Shown in pieces: positions 1 through 11,722 of a stretch of 64,000 nucleotides of DNA (position 1 is the first letter of the stretch; every line of letters begins with the position of its first letter). Both the position numbers and the translations under genes were made by a program. The stretch comes from Grosmannia clavigera kw1407 (taxonomy: Eukaryota > Ascomycota > Sordariomycetes > Ophiostomatales > Ophiostomataceae): NCBI RefSeq assembly GCF_000143105.1, contig NW_014040560.1:1240001-1304000 (forward strand), in the 5' to 3' direction. The notes under the pieces are model-generated. The model saw nothing but the letters and a program-made list of their open reading frames with translations. It was not told where the DNA came from and made no database searches.

Positions 1-2257
1 CGAAGATTGCAGAGCGGCGGTTGGAGGTGAAGGATCTGGTGACGGATTTGAGTGACGGGGTAAGACTGGGATGAGGAGTGAGGATAGGGGAGACAGAGAG
101 AAGGAGAGGAGAGGAGAGAGATGAAAGACGAGAGGAGAAAGAGAAAGGAGAGGGGAGAAAGAGGAGAGAGAGGAGAGAAACGTGCTGACAGTGTAGGTTA
201 TGCTCATCCATCTGCTGGAGTGCCTCTCGGCAGAGTCGCTGGGACGGTATGCGGCGAAGCCGAAGCTGCGGGTGCAGCGGTTCGAAAACGCCAACTTGGC
301 TCTGAACTTTATCAAATCGCGAGGAATCCAGATGACGAACATCGGGGCAGAGGACGTGGTGGACGGGAACCGGAAGATCATTCTGGGACTGATCTGGACG
401 CTGATTTTGCGGTTCACGATCAGCGACATTCACGAGGAGGGCATGACGGCCAAGGAAGGACTGCTACTGTGGTGCCAGCGCAAGACGGCGTGCTACGACG
501 AGGTGGAGGTGCGGGATTTTAGCAGCAGCTGGTGCGACGGACTGGCATTCTGCGCTCTGCTGGACATTCACCGGCCGGACCTGATCGACTACGACTCGCT
601 AGACAAGAACGACCGGCGGGGCAACATGCAGCTGGCGTTTGACCTGGCGCACGACGAGATTGGAATCCCAAAGCTGCTGGACGTGGAAGATGTATGCGAC
701 GTGGCAAAGCCGGACGAGCGCAGTCTGATGACGTACATTGCGTACTGGTTCCACGCCTTTTCGCAGATGGAGAAGGTGGAGAACGCGGGGCGACGGGTGG
801 AGAAGTTTGTGAGCAACATGCAGGGTGCGTGGGAGATGCAGAGTGCATACGAGCGGCGGATGGCGGCGCTGCTGGCGCAGGTGCGCGGACAAGTGGCCGC
901 CTGGCGATCGGCGACGTTTGCGGGGACATATGCAGACGCCAAGGCGCAGGCGGCGGCCTTCTCGAGCTACAAGCGGGGACAGAAGCGGGTGTGGGTGGCA
1001 GAGCGAAGCGAGCTGGCGACGCTGCTGGGCAACATCAAGACGAAGCTGGGAACATACCGTCTGCGGCCATACGAACCACCGGCCGAGTTGCGACCAGAGG
1101 TGATGGATCGCGAATGGGCAGCACTGACGACAGCCGAGATGGGTCACGGACAGCTGATCAACGAGACGATCCGCGACATCAAGAACGCGCTGCGGCGGTC
1201 ATTTGCCGACAAGGCCAACGATTTTGCGCTGGCGCTCAACACGGTGCAGCTGGCCATCTCAGGGCTGGAGGGCGACGTGGAAGACCAGCTGCACCACGTG
1301 CGCAAGCTGTCGGACAATCTGCCGCCGCTGGACGCGTATCTCGACACGATCGCGGCCTTGGACGCGCAGTGCGAGGAGGCCAACATTGAGGAGAACGACT
1401 TTACGACGTATACGTACGACGAGCTGAGCTACGAGCTGGGCCTGGCCAAGGCCAGCGTCTCCAAGAAGCTTGTCTTCCTCGAGAACCAGATCGTGGCGCG
1501 CAGCATGACCAACCTGACGCCCATCCAGCTGGAGGAGTTCGAGTCGGTCTTCCGGCACTTTGACCGCGACGACAGCAACTCACTGCAGGAGCTCGAGTTC
1601 TCGGCTGCTCTGGCTTCGCTCGGCCTCGTCTTCTCCGAGGACGAGATGCACGCATACTTTGTGGCCGCGGCGTCTGGCCGTGACCGCGTCTCGTTTGAGC
1701 AGTTTATCCGCTTCATGGTCGACGTGACCGAGGATCAGAACACGGCCGAGCAGGTCTTTCAGTCGTTCCGCGAGGTCGCCGACGGCAAGCCCTACGTCAC
1801 CGAGATGGACCTGCGCCATTCGCTAGTGCCTGACGACGTGATCGACAAGTTGGTCACCATCATGCCGCCGCACAAGGGTCCGGACCTGGCCGAGGATCGC
1901 GGCACGCCGCAGTTTGACTACATCACCTTTATGGACCGCATGATTGCGGGCCAGGCCGGTCGCGATGGACGAGACGCGACTGCTGAGTCAGCACAGACAA
2001 CCCAAAGTGCCGGCAACGGCAACGTCCGCCATTCCGACAACGACAGCCTCAGCGGCAGCGACCGTGGCACCGGCAGCTACGACTCGGGCGACGACGACGA
2101 CATTGACGACAGCCCGGCCTCGGTGGCTGTCGCTGTCGCTGTCGCCGTGTCGCCCCGGTCCAACGGCCGCCAGACACCCCAGAAACTGCAGCACGGCCGC
2201 ACAGAATCGTCCATCAGCCAGAGCTCACGAAGGGCTGGCGCAAACGGCTTCCACTGA
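1..2257 (+). CDS. ain1: alpha-actinin (actin cross-linking protein), 5'-partial
   Basis: Actin-bundling protein of the cytokinetic ring and cortical actin. Exons seen: 1-59 (entering from outside the window) and 197-2257, joined in frame across a 137-nt intron (donor GTAAGA). About 705 residues are visible. Two tandem calponin-homology domains occupy roughly residues 1-240 (the first is cut by the window edge, and LIHLLECLS opens exon 2). Spectrin-like helical repeats cover about 250-460. EF-hand-like segments follow at about 480-620; the first has a recognisable acidic loop (FDRDDSNSLQELEF). The last roughly 85 residues are a low-complexity Ser/Asp tail with an Ala-Val run. This domain order is specific to alpha-actinin; fungi have a single short form (S. 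pombe Ain1). The start codon lies upstream of the window. It converges with the VPS9 gene. Confidence 0.93.
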
Positions 2258-2901
2258 GCGCGGCCCGCTGCTTTTTTCCTGTCCTGCAGTCTGTCGTCTG
2301 TCGTCTGTCGTCTGTCGTCTGTCCGCCGTCTCGGTGCCCTGTCCGTTCCATCTCCGCCTCCGTGTCTCTCCATCTCCCTTTCCGGTACATATTCAAACAA
2401 AATGGTCCTTTTTCCCTCTCACTCTCCCTGTTTCTCCCTCCACCAATCACACGTCACCAAAGACGAAGCTGCAGCTTGGTTAAGATTTGCTCGCTAGGAA
2501 AGAAGGAGCTCCGAGGCAGAAGGAGCGAAGGAAGCAAGAGGCTGGCTTTGGCAACCCGTTTTTGGGCGCGATTGGTGTAATATTCTCTCTTCCTTGACGG
2601 CTTAATGGGTTTATTCTTACGTCCTTTCCGTGCACTGGTGCTCTTTTCCCGGCGTATTGATGGTTTTGCTATGCAATAAAGACTCGTACGATTGACCTGC
2701 TCGGCCGGCATGCATCCCGTGTATCCCGATCTAGCAAACGGCAAGGCAGAAAAAAAAAGGAGCTAGAAATAGGATGAGAGGGAAAGAAAAAAAAGTAATA
2801 CGAAAGACCCCCAGTGCCTCCGTTCGCCTGATGACCCATGCTCTGGAAAACGATTCTAGTCAAGATATAGATAATAATAAAAACCTCTAGAGCCTCGTGG
2901 C
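2258..2901. other. convergent intergenic region (3' flanks), short tandem repeat
   Basis: No gene is seen. The stretch holds the 3' flanks of the actinin and VPS9 genes. At about 2287-2322 a 7-bp unit (TCGTCTG) is repeated about four times, just after the actinin stop. Candidate poly(A) signals are present on both strands (for example AATAAA at about 2676). Confidence 0.6.
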
Positions 2902-5530
2902 CTACGCGTCCCGGAAGCCGCCCAGCTCCTTGAGCGCGTTTGCCAGCCGCTGGTAATCGCGCAGCAGCACGGCCACCTCGCTGATCCGCAGGTCGGTCGC
3001 GCTGTGCACCTCCATGAACCGCTTGACCGGTGGTGCCACCTGTATCTTGGGAGGTAGGGCAGCCGCGAGATCGGGGAAGGCCTATCAAGTTAGAGGAAGG
3101 AGGAAAATAAAAGGGAGGACAGAAGGAACCCCCCCCCAAAAAAACTCACCGTCGCTAGATCTCCGCCTTCCACTGCCTTCTCCGGATGTGCCGACTGCGG
3201 CACCGACGGTGTCGACGCTGCCCTTCCAAAGCCCCGAAACCCGCCGATGCCGCTGAACCGCGACATCGGGTTGAATGAGCTGAGGCTGCGCACCGAATCC
3301 ATCAGGGGCGGGTTAGTCGTCGAGGATGCTCCCGTTACCCTGGCCCTGCTCCTGTTCCTGCTGCTCCTGTTCCTGCTGCTCCTGTTCCTGCTGCTCCTGT
3401 TCCTGTCGTGCTGCCTGTCATGCTGCCGGCCTCGTCGTCCACAAAGGTCACGCGGCGCGAGCTGGCCACACTGCGCGCGCTGTCGGCACTGTGGTCACGT
3501 GACGCCGACGACTTGCGCCCGCCCACAATCGTGAGCAGCTTGTCTTCCATGCCACCCGCTCCCATCGACCGGCGAAACGACGTCCGCTGCCGTTGCTGGG
3601 GCGACGGTGCCTTTTGCTCCTCTCCGCTCAGCGACGCCTCGTCCTCGCTGCCCGCTGGCGGCGGCGTGCTGATCAGCTTCCGGGCCTCCTCCAGCGTCTT
3701 GGGCACGACCACGTTCCCCTCGGCACCACCACCACTGCTGCTGCCGCCATCCTTTCCGCCGTCGGATCCGCTGCCAGACTTGCCGGCCACGCCGCCCTCT
3801 TGCTGCTTCTGCAGCCGCCCGAAGAAGAGCCGGTAGCTGCCCTCCAGGCTGTTCCCGATCGTCTTCAGGCCCTGATCGGCTGCGCTGAACGTGTTCAACA
3901 CCGCGTCACTCGCCGTGCTCAGCGCCTGTGCCGCCGGCGTGTTCACCAGGTCGCTGAGACGCCGGTTGCGCAGCGGCGCTGCCGTCGTCAGCAGCCCGTT
4001 GTCCGGCGGTGCTGACGGCTCGACCATGGCTGCCGTGGCCTGTCCCGCGCTGACCTCGGGCGTGCTCGGTGTGGCCGGCGACACCGTCAGTCCCTGCGTC
4101 GCAAAGTATGCAGGCGGAAAGGTCTCCGTCTTGGGCGTCTCGGGACCCGGTGCCTTCATCGGCCCCGATGGCGCCTCATCGGCGCGGAGGGTCGACAGGT
4201 CGACCGTGTCCAGAAAGCTGATCGCCGCCTCCAGGTTCGTCAGACAGTACGCAGCCTCGCCGTCGATCTTGGTCTCCCAGCGGAAGCGCTGAACAAAGTT
4301 CAGGTCGCTCACCACGCTGAGCTGCTCGGGCGGCAGCGTGATGAGCGCGTAGATCAGCATCGGCATGATCTCGTCTGCCGATGACGACGGATGGAAGTGG
4401 GCCAAGGTGTCCACGATGCCCTTGTGCGCCGACTTGAGCCGATTGAGCTTGCCGAGAGGGTAGTGTGTCAAGTTCATGCGAACAATCTCCTTCCGCACCG
4501 GCTCGAGCCACTGTCGGACCTCCTTCTGTCGTGCCGCAAAGGCCTCGGGCAAGGTGGGCAGCTCGCCCAGGTCGACGCCCAGATCGGCTGGACCGATGCC
4601 GACCACGTCCAGAGCCGCCGTCTTGGACCGGAGCTTGTCGTCCTGGGCCTCGTCCTGCGTCGACCGGTGGCGGTAGATGCGGTCGTAGATGCCCTCGCAG
4701 AGCCGTCGTTCGACCGCCTCTTCCATCAGGCTCCGCTTCACTTCTAGGGCCCGTCGCTGGCGCTTGCGGTCAGCCAGCTCCTCGGCCGTGATCATCTGCT
4801 GCTCCGACTCAGACTTGGCTGGAGCCGGAGGTGGGGTCTTGGCCTTGTCTCGGCCGCCGATCGAGGCAGCCTTGGCCCGCAATATGCTAGCAGCTGAGGG
4901 GCGCGTGTGTGCCACGACCGGCGCCAGCTCACGGCTCTGACGTGTAGCAAGGGCCGCCAGGTGTGTGGCAATGTGGGAGGAGGCGGTGCCATAGAATTCC
5001 TGGAACTTGGCCGAAAGAGACTCAATGTTGGGTGGAGTAGGGTGCACTTTGGCCTGGAGGTTCTCGATGAAGCTAGCCGAGGCGGAGAAGACGGTCAGTC
5101 ATATGAGCTAGGCCCGGGGACAACGCAACACGTACCTGTCGGCGAGGCCAATCAGCTCAATGGGCAGCTCGTCGAGATCGACCGACGCTCTCGGCGGCTC
5201 CGGTGGCTCATCGCTGTCCTCGTTTTCGAACGTGTCCGGCCCCGCTGAAGCGGAGGACCCAACCTTGTCCTTCTCCCTGGAAAACGACATGTTATGCTTC
5301 TTCTTCGATTCGGTCGGTGTGGTGGCCCTGTCCTCCGTGGAAGACTTGACTGGGGTGGTATATGAGCGGGCGAGAGGCATGGGTCGAATGGGCGAGGAGG
5401 CGGACGTGTTCTTCAGGTCTGACCGTGAGGCCGAACGGGTGGGCTTCAGCGGGTTGGGACGCTTACCGACAGCTACGGCATCCTTGGAGCCGGCTGGCGC
5501 CATGAACGTCTCGGTCAAGCTTTCGAACAT
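2902..5530 (-). CDS. VPS9-domain guanine nucleotide exchange factor (Rab5 GEF)
   Basis: Predicted nucleotide-exchange factor for Rab5/Vps21-type GTPases in endosomal trafficking. Exons on the minus strand: 5530-5136, 5072-3339, 3285-3150, 3081-2902. All junctions keep frame, giving 814 residues from the ATG at 5530. The VPS9 core lies at about residues 360-430 (DEIMPMLIYALITLPPEQLS). It is followed by a long disordered Ser/Gly-rich region with a GTGAA tandem repeat. A conserved-looking C-terminal segment ends in LKELGGFRDA. Intron 3 (53 nt) removes the TAA that otherwise ends the GTGAA tract and has a GACTAAC branch site. The start is uncertain: an exon ending at 5579 (GTATGT donor) can join in frame at 5519, which would put the ATG of 5530 inside an intron and leave 5503 as the first Met. 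I cannot choose between Muk1- and Vps9-type orthology. Confidence 0.85.
3345..3408 (-). repeat. 15-bp coding minisatellite (GTGAA repeat) in the VPS9 gene
   Basis: About four near-identical 15-bp units (ctgctcctgttcctg on the plus strand) encode Gly-Thr-Gly-Ala-Ala repeats on the minus strand. The array abuts the donor of the third intron, so a change in unit number alters protein length without changing frame. Confidence 0.85.
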
Positions 5531-6658
5531 GTCAGTGATCGGCAGAGGACAGCTAGGAGATGTGCGGGATGCACATACCAGACGGCAGACGCATCAAGTT
5601 TTAAGGGATCGTGAGACCTGCCGTAGCGAGGAAGCCAGTAAGAAGTGGAGTAGACCGGAGCAGATGTGTGTATAGCACAAGAGGCCAGTCGTCGACGCAA
5701 TGGCGAGCAGCGGGAGAAGGCAAAGGTGGCTGTGTTCCGGAGGCAGCCGTCTGCTGGCGGGAGCGAGCAACGAGGATCTGCAGGTGTGCTGAAGGTGGTC
5801 TGCGTGTCAGCCAGACGTCGTCGGCGATGACGTTGCGGACTGCACGGGGCGCTAGGGTCTCGCAGTTGGGCACGGAAGAGGCGGCGTCACGGGATGCCGG
5901 TCTTCCAATGGCGGTTCTTCCTCTTCGACTTGGCGGTGGAGGTTGGTGGGAGAGGGGACGACAAAGCCAAATCGCGCGTCCTCGGTGCCAGACGGGTCAA
6001 GGATGTGTCAGCTGCCTACAGGCCTGCTGGCTGCTATGTCCGCTGAAGTGCCCTATAAAGTTGCACTATGCGTATCAGGTATGGAGTAATACGGAGTAGG
6101 ATAAGATACATGCGGCGCACAACAAGCTCCGTGCCGTACGCGTTCGCGTCGAGCAGACTCTTGCACCGTGCAACCTGAGCTCACCGCATGCACAAAGGGG
6201 CTGGCCATCACCTCGGCTATCTCTCTCGATCCTGGAGCCGTTACTCTGCGGATGGCAATCCATGCATGCTGCAGGGAGTGGCGCATCACGTGCACCGAGA
6301 CTAGGCCACTATCAGGCAGCACCCTTTTGCCCCAGCCCAACAAGAGGCGGTCTAATCTCTCCCGTTATCGCTGCTCTGCCGTCATAACAGGGTCCACCTG
6401 ACGACTCGTCACGGGCGATTCCCCCCGACAGCCACGATTCATTCATCCTTCTTCCTTCGCTCCCTCTGCCGTGCAGCTCTGGTGCTTCTTGCTGCTGTTT
6501 ATCTGCGGTCCCTGTCATCAAACCAAGGACGAGAGAGGAGCGAAGCAACACACTGCAAACAGCCAGACAACCAGACGACCAGACGAACCAGTCTATACTC
6601 ATCGGCCTGGTCTCGCCTCTGTCTCGTTTCCCCTTGCCGTCAGGGCATCGCCACCGAC
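5531..6658. promoter_or_regulatory. divergent promoter region of the VPS9 and ATG15 genes
   Basis: No supported gene apart from the possible extra 5' exon of the VPS9 gene (up to about 5700). One copy of the 9-mer TACGGAGTA lies at 6090-6098. A pyrimidine-rich stretch at about 6440-6500 precedes ATG15 and looks like a fungal transcription-start region; this is inference. Confidence 0.45.
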
Positions 6659-8696
6659 ATGGCTCCCCATCGCTTTGCATCACACCCAGACAGCAGAGGT
6701 CGATGCAGGTCTGCTGGCAGAGTCACAGCAAAAGTTCTGCTCTCCTTCCTTGCCATCTCGGCCGTTCCTCTGAGCTCAGCCGTCGCCACCGACAAGGCGT
6801 CCGAACAGCTCGTCCTTCCCTTACCGCCTTCCGGGCCTATACTGTCTCCGGAGCCGCCAGCACCGGCCGACCATGTGTTTGTGCGTGACCTCCCCTGCGT
6901 CCTTGGATATCTGTGTGGCTGACTCGGTATCTTCACAGACGCTACGCCATATCTATCACCATGGCACTCATCAATACCCCAAACTCCATCGGAAGATGGA
7001 CGTTCATCAGCGCGACGCTGAGGTATGGCTCGATGCCGCAGATGGCTATGCCCGTGAGCGGCTTCCGACGCTGCGCGCAAAGAGCCATGCGTCCTCGATA
7101 GAGCGGCTGGTCGACCGCCGGCCCAGTGTGGTCGACCCGATGGTAGCGATGGCGCGAGAGCGTGGCTACGTGGCCGTATTGTCTCCAGACGCGTGGACGG
7201 TGGACAGCGTGTCGTCGCCCAACATCACGGACAAGGACACGGTGCTGAACATGGCCTACATGGCGTCCAACGCCTATGTCGAGACGCCCGACCTGGCGGA
7301 CTGGTTCGACGTTGGGAATCCGTACAACCGCAGCGGTGACTTTGGCTGGGAGGGCGATGGGCTGCGTGGTCATGTGTTTGCCGACGAGACCAACTCGACG
7401 ATTGTGATTGGGCTGAAGGGTACGTCGCTCGCCGTATTCGATGGCGAGGGCACGACGACCAATGACAAGGAGAACGACAACCTGTTCTTCAGTTGCTGCT
7501 GCGGGCAGCAGGGTCAGTGGACTTATCGGCAGGTGTGCAACTGTGCCACGGGGACGTATGCCTGCAACAACACGTGTGTGCGCCAGGCGCTGCACGACGA
7601 GAACCGCTACTACATGGCCGCCCGGGAGCTGTACACCAACATCACGCAGCTGTACCCTGGCTCGAACGTGTGGCTGACGGGCCATTCGCTGGGCGGCGCG
7701 CTGAGCTCGTTTCTGGGCCTGACGTACGGCCACCCGGCGGTGACATTCCAGGCCGTTCCGGAGGCGCTTGCAGCCAGCCGTCTCGGCCTGCCGGTGCCAC
7801 CCGGCGCCGACCCCAACCGGCCACAGTCGCGCCAGCACACGGGCACGTTCCACGTCGGCCACACGGCCGATCCGATCTACATCGGCACGTGCAACGGCGC
7901 CACAGCCACGTGCTCGTATGCCGGGTATGCGCTGGAGACAGCCTGCCACACGGGCTACGAATGCGTGTACGACGTGGTGGCCGATCTGGGCTGGCGCGTC
8001 GGCGTGGGGACGCACAAGATCCACACCGTCATCAACGACGTGCTGCGCAAGTACGACAGTGTGCCGCAGTGCAAGTTTACGCCCGAGTGCCGCGACTGTG
8101 CCGGCTGGAAGATATTTGAGAGCAACGGCACCGAGCGCACCACCACGTCAGCGACCTCGTCGTCCACCACGTCGCAGACACGCACACGCACCGAGACCTG
8201 CAAGACGCCGGGCTGGTGGGGATGTCTGGACGAGACGACGACCACCGGTGCCTCAACGGCCACGACGGCCACGACGGCCACGACCACTACGACGTCGATC
8301 GAGGCCACCACCACCGACGAGGCCACCACTACCACAGCCACCACCACGTGCAAGACGCCCGGTCGGTTTTGGGGCTGCAAGGACGACCCGACGCCGCCGG
8401 CGACATCGACGACGACGACGACGACGACAACGCCTCACGCCACCACCACGGCCACGGAGACGTCGTGTGCGACGCCCGGTCGCTTCTGGGGCTGTCTGGA
8501 CCCGCCGGCTGCGACGAACGCGACCACAGGCGTGCTGACAGCCACATCAACGCAGCTGGCGCCAACTCACGCAATCACGGCTCCGCCGGCTGGCGCTCTG
8601 CCAACGCAATCGCCGCCTGTCAAGCCAAAGCACCGATGTCTGCGGCGGAGCTGGCTCGGCTTCTGCAAAGACTGGGAGAACCTGGACGAACTATAG
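6659..8696 (+). CDS. atg15: ATG15 autophagic-body lipase (vacuolar phospholipase)
   Basis: Lipase that breaks down autophagic-body and multivesicular-body membranes inside the vacuole. Exons 6659-6880 and 6939-8696 (58-nt intron) give 659 residues. Residues about 20-42 form a hydrophobic signal-anchor (VTAKVLLSFLAISAV), as expected for Atg15, which reaches the vacuole as a type II membrane protein. The nucleophile motif GHSLGG places Ser at about residue 324; Asp about 385 (HTADP) and His about 433 (GTHKIH) complete a plausible triad. The core, including a Cys-rich SCCCGQQ segment and RRPSVVDPM, is typical of the family. The C-terminus is a Thr/Ser-rich linker carrying three copies of a Cys-Lys/Ala-Thr-Pro-Gly...Trp-Gly-Cys module and a fourth, divergent Cys pair before the end. 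The start is the first ATG in frame with the signal-anchor. Confidence 0.95.
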
Positions 8697-9790
8697 TGAC
8701 AGGCAGTGCAGGGGCTATCTATCTGCCTTATCTAATTAGACTTTTCTTTGCTTCTCTTTCTTACAGCATGACAAGACGGAGCAGCAATTGGAAGAGATGC
8801 GAGTGACTTTGACTGTGTCGCATGGACTATATGGGGGCGTCTTGAGGGAACAGTATCCGCATGTTTGTTTTTGCCTTTGGTATTTCAGTCTTGACTTGCT
8901 TTCTGGAGGGAGGACCTGTCTGTTTCTGCGCATAGATTGTATCCTGTCCTATGCTATTATCAATGCATACAACCATACAAATACACATGGATGATATTTC
9001 ACCAATCGGTGGTCTTGAACTTATCCACCACGCTCCGACCTGGTCGAACTGCGACATATGCCGAGATAAAGCTTGGGTCCAATACTACCCCAATATTTTG
9101 ATCCCGCATTCCTGCAAGCGAATTCCGGGAAAAACTGTCCGGTTCTCCTTGGCAGATTCTGACGTGGCATTCCCTAGCCGGCTGCTGCCGGTGAGGCCTG
9201 GACATGAGTGCTTATCGGCTGAACGGACAGAGACAGACAGCCATTTATGTGGAGGAAGGAATGATGACTGTGGAGAGGCAGCATTTCCAATGCTAGCTGT
9301 CCACGGATAAAAGACAAGTTCCTGCACTCTCGCAAGTTCGTCCATAAATCCAGGCCGGTCTTCACAGGGGAGCGAGCCCCGAAGTCTGCAGCGCGGGATG
9401 TGATGCCGACGTGTGCTTGCCGAAGCGCTAGGAGTCTGGCAGCCGCAAGGACCGCATGAAGGGAGCCAGGCCAAGCGGCAGATTCTACGGGACCAGCTCA
9501 ACCAGCAACCGGTCAGCAGAGAGCACAATATGTGGGGCATAAGACGACGCGGAGTACATAGTAGCAGCAAATGCATTGGGCCCACCAGAGAGCGGGGGAA
9601 TCTGGGGTAAGTACGGGGAATAAGAGGCTGCGGGTATAGGTCGGTCGGCTCGCGGGGAACATCCGGGGCTCCTCAGGGTGACAGCAGGCAGGGATGGGCG
9701 GTGTATAAAGGGTGTCGATGCTGCCCGGTCCTGGCTTTCTTGTTAACCGAAGGGCGGCTCAAGGAAACGGAAAAGATTTACAGTGACAGA
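8697..9790. other. intergenic region between ATG15 and the MFS gene
   Basis: No supportable gene. It holds the ATG15 3' flank and the upstream region of the MFS gene. A TATAAA-like element lies at about 9703 (gtataaagg), roughly 90 bp upstream of the MFS start codon, and is a plausible TATA box. Confidence 0.45.
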
Positions 9791-11596
9791 ATGTCGAGCA
9801 CAGAGGTCGTCCGGTCTGAGGCCGCGGCCAGCAAGGAGATGGAGGCAGTGGCCGTTCCCAATAAGAGCGAGCATGTCGAATACGGAGTACGTGGTGTTCT
9901 GCTTCGTGCTCTGGCCGGGGCATGCTGACGCCGCCTCTAGTCTTCCCAGGATGAGCCCGTTCTCTCGCCCGAGCACCAGGCCTATCTGATGCAACGCCAT
10001 GGCACGACTGATCTGGATCCGATCCCGGCTATGGACGACGAAGACCCGTTGAATTGGGGTCAGAGGAAGGTGAGTGGGAGGGAGAACAGACGAGAAAGAG
10101 AAAGAAGAAAGGAATGAAGAGAAAAAGAAAGAAAGAAAGAAAGAACAAAAAAAATAAAAAAATTTAACATCAACAGAAAATAGTCAACCTTGTGCTGGTC
10201 GCGTTCCACGCCATGATGTCCACCTTCACAGCCGCCAGCATCCAGCCGTCCTTTGTGGCGATCGCGGCCGACCTGGACGTCTCCGTGCAGCAGGCCAGCT
10301 ACCTGACGTCGCTGCAGATTGCTGTCCTCGGCGGCGCGCCTCTGTTCTGGCGGCCCTTCTCGCAGGCGTACGGCCGACGGCCGGTCTTTCTGCTGTCGCT
10401 CGCGTGCAGTCTCGTGTGCAACATCGGTTGTGCCGAGAGCCGGTCGTACGGCACCATGGGTCTCTGCCGCGCGCTGACGGCCTTTTTCATCTCGCCGCCG
10501 CTGTCGATCGGCAGCGGCGTCGTGTCCGAGACATTCTTCCGGCGCGACCGCGGCCTCTACATGGGCGTCTGGGCGACCATGGCCACGCTGGGCGTGTCGG
10601 TGGCGCCGCTGATCTTTGGCTTTGTGGCCTACCGCGTCGGCTACCGGTGGGTGTACTGGGTGTTGGCGATGGTGAGTGTACTCGTCACGTGACCTTGTCG
10701 TCCTTTCTCTTTTCTTTCTGAATTGGACTTTCCTCCATTCTGTCCATCCAGCTGACAGTCCAGATCAACGCTGGCCAGCTTGTCCTCTACCTCTTCCTGG
10801 GCCCCGAGACCCGCTACATTGCCAACCGGCCCCATGTCGAGCAGACGACCCCCCCCAGCCGGCCGTCCTCCTTTGTGGCCCGCTACCTGCGATTTGGCCG
10901 CATCGACCACACGCCGCTGCGGGTGGCCGACTTTGTGCGGCCGCTGGCCATGGCGCTGCGGCCGTGCGTTCTGATTCCGGCGGCGGCCTACGCGATGGTC
11001 TTCCTCTGGGGCGGGATCCTGATCTCGCTCGAGCTGCCACAGCTCTTCCCGGAGCGGTTCGGCCAGAACGCCGAGCAGGTCGGACTGCAGAACGTCAGCC
11101 TCGTCATCGGCACACTGCTGGGCGAGCAGCTTGGCGGCCGCATGTCGGATCGGTGGATGTGGCGACGCCATCGTCGTGGCCACTTTCCCGCGCCCGAATA
11201 CCGCCTCTGGCTCAGCTATGTCGGCTATGCCCTCGTCGTCTGCGGCGTCGTCATCTTCCTCGTCCAGATCGACCATGCCGGTCATCGCTGGAACGTCACG
11301 CCGCTCATCGGCGCCGCCATCGCCTCGGCCGGCAACCAGATCATCACCACCGTCCTCATCACGTACGCCGTCGACTGCTACCGCCACGAGGCGGCCAGCA
11401 TCGGCGTCTTCATCACCTTTGTCCGCCAGACCTGGGGCTTTATCGGACCCTTCTGGTTCCCCAGATGCTGGCCAACATCGGCCTCGTCCGCAGTCTCGGC
11501 ATCCCTCTCGGCCTGCTCGTCGCCGTGTCCCTCTTGCCGACTATGGCGCTCCAGTGGAAAGGACATTGCTGGCGGAAGCAGCCAGCGTTGGCCTGA
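9791..11596 (+). CDS. major facilitator superfamily transporter, DHA1-type, apparent 3' frameshift
   Basis: Predicted 12-helix proton antiporter of the plasma membrane; substrate unknown. Exons 9791-9886, 9941-10069, 10177-10671 and 10752-onward join in frame. The N-terminus is hydrophilic with the DPLNWGQRKK signature that precedes helix 1 in fungal DHA1 drug:H+ antiporters. Helix 1 follows (IVNLVLVAFHAMMS), and the usual RRPVFL loop between helices 2 and 3 is present. Near 11460, in the sequence ttctggttcccca, the coding frame shifts by one base. Upstream reads GFIGPFWFP, while the family-like continuation QMLANIGLVRSLGIPLG to the stop at 11596 is in another frame. Without the shift, translation runs on to 11684 with a non-family, Ser/Cys-rich tail. 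A base missing from a short C run explains this, by assembly error or real mutation. The end given assumes the family frame. Confidence 0.82.
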
Positions 11597-11722
11597 TCAT
11601 AGAACATGGATGATAGTGAGAAGGCCGAAACACGTTAATTACAGTTTCATCTACTCTGTGTCTAATACGTATATACATGTGTGACACCCATAATGCGCTC
11701 CCGCTCTTTGTTCATTTTCACC

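Noticed and set aside
6942..8024. 360-codon ORF antisense to ATG15
   Set aside because: The sense strand is a confident ATG15 with an intact catalytic motif; the antisense translation shows no family features.
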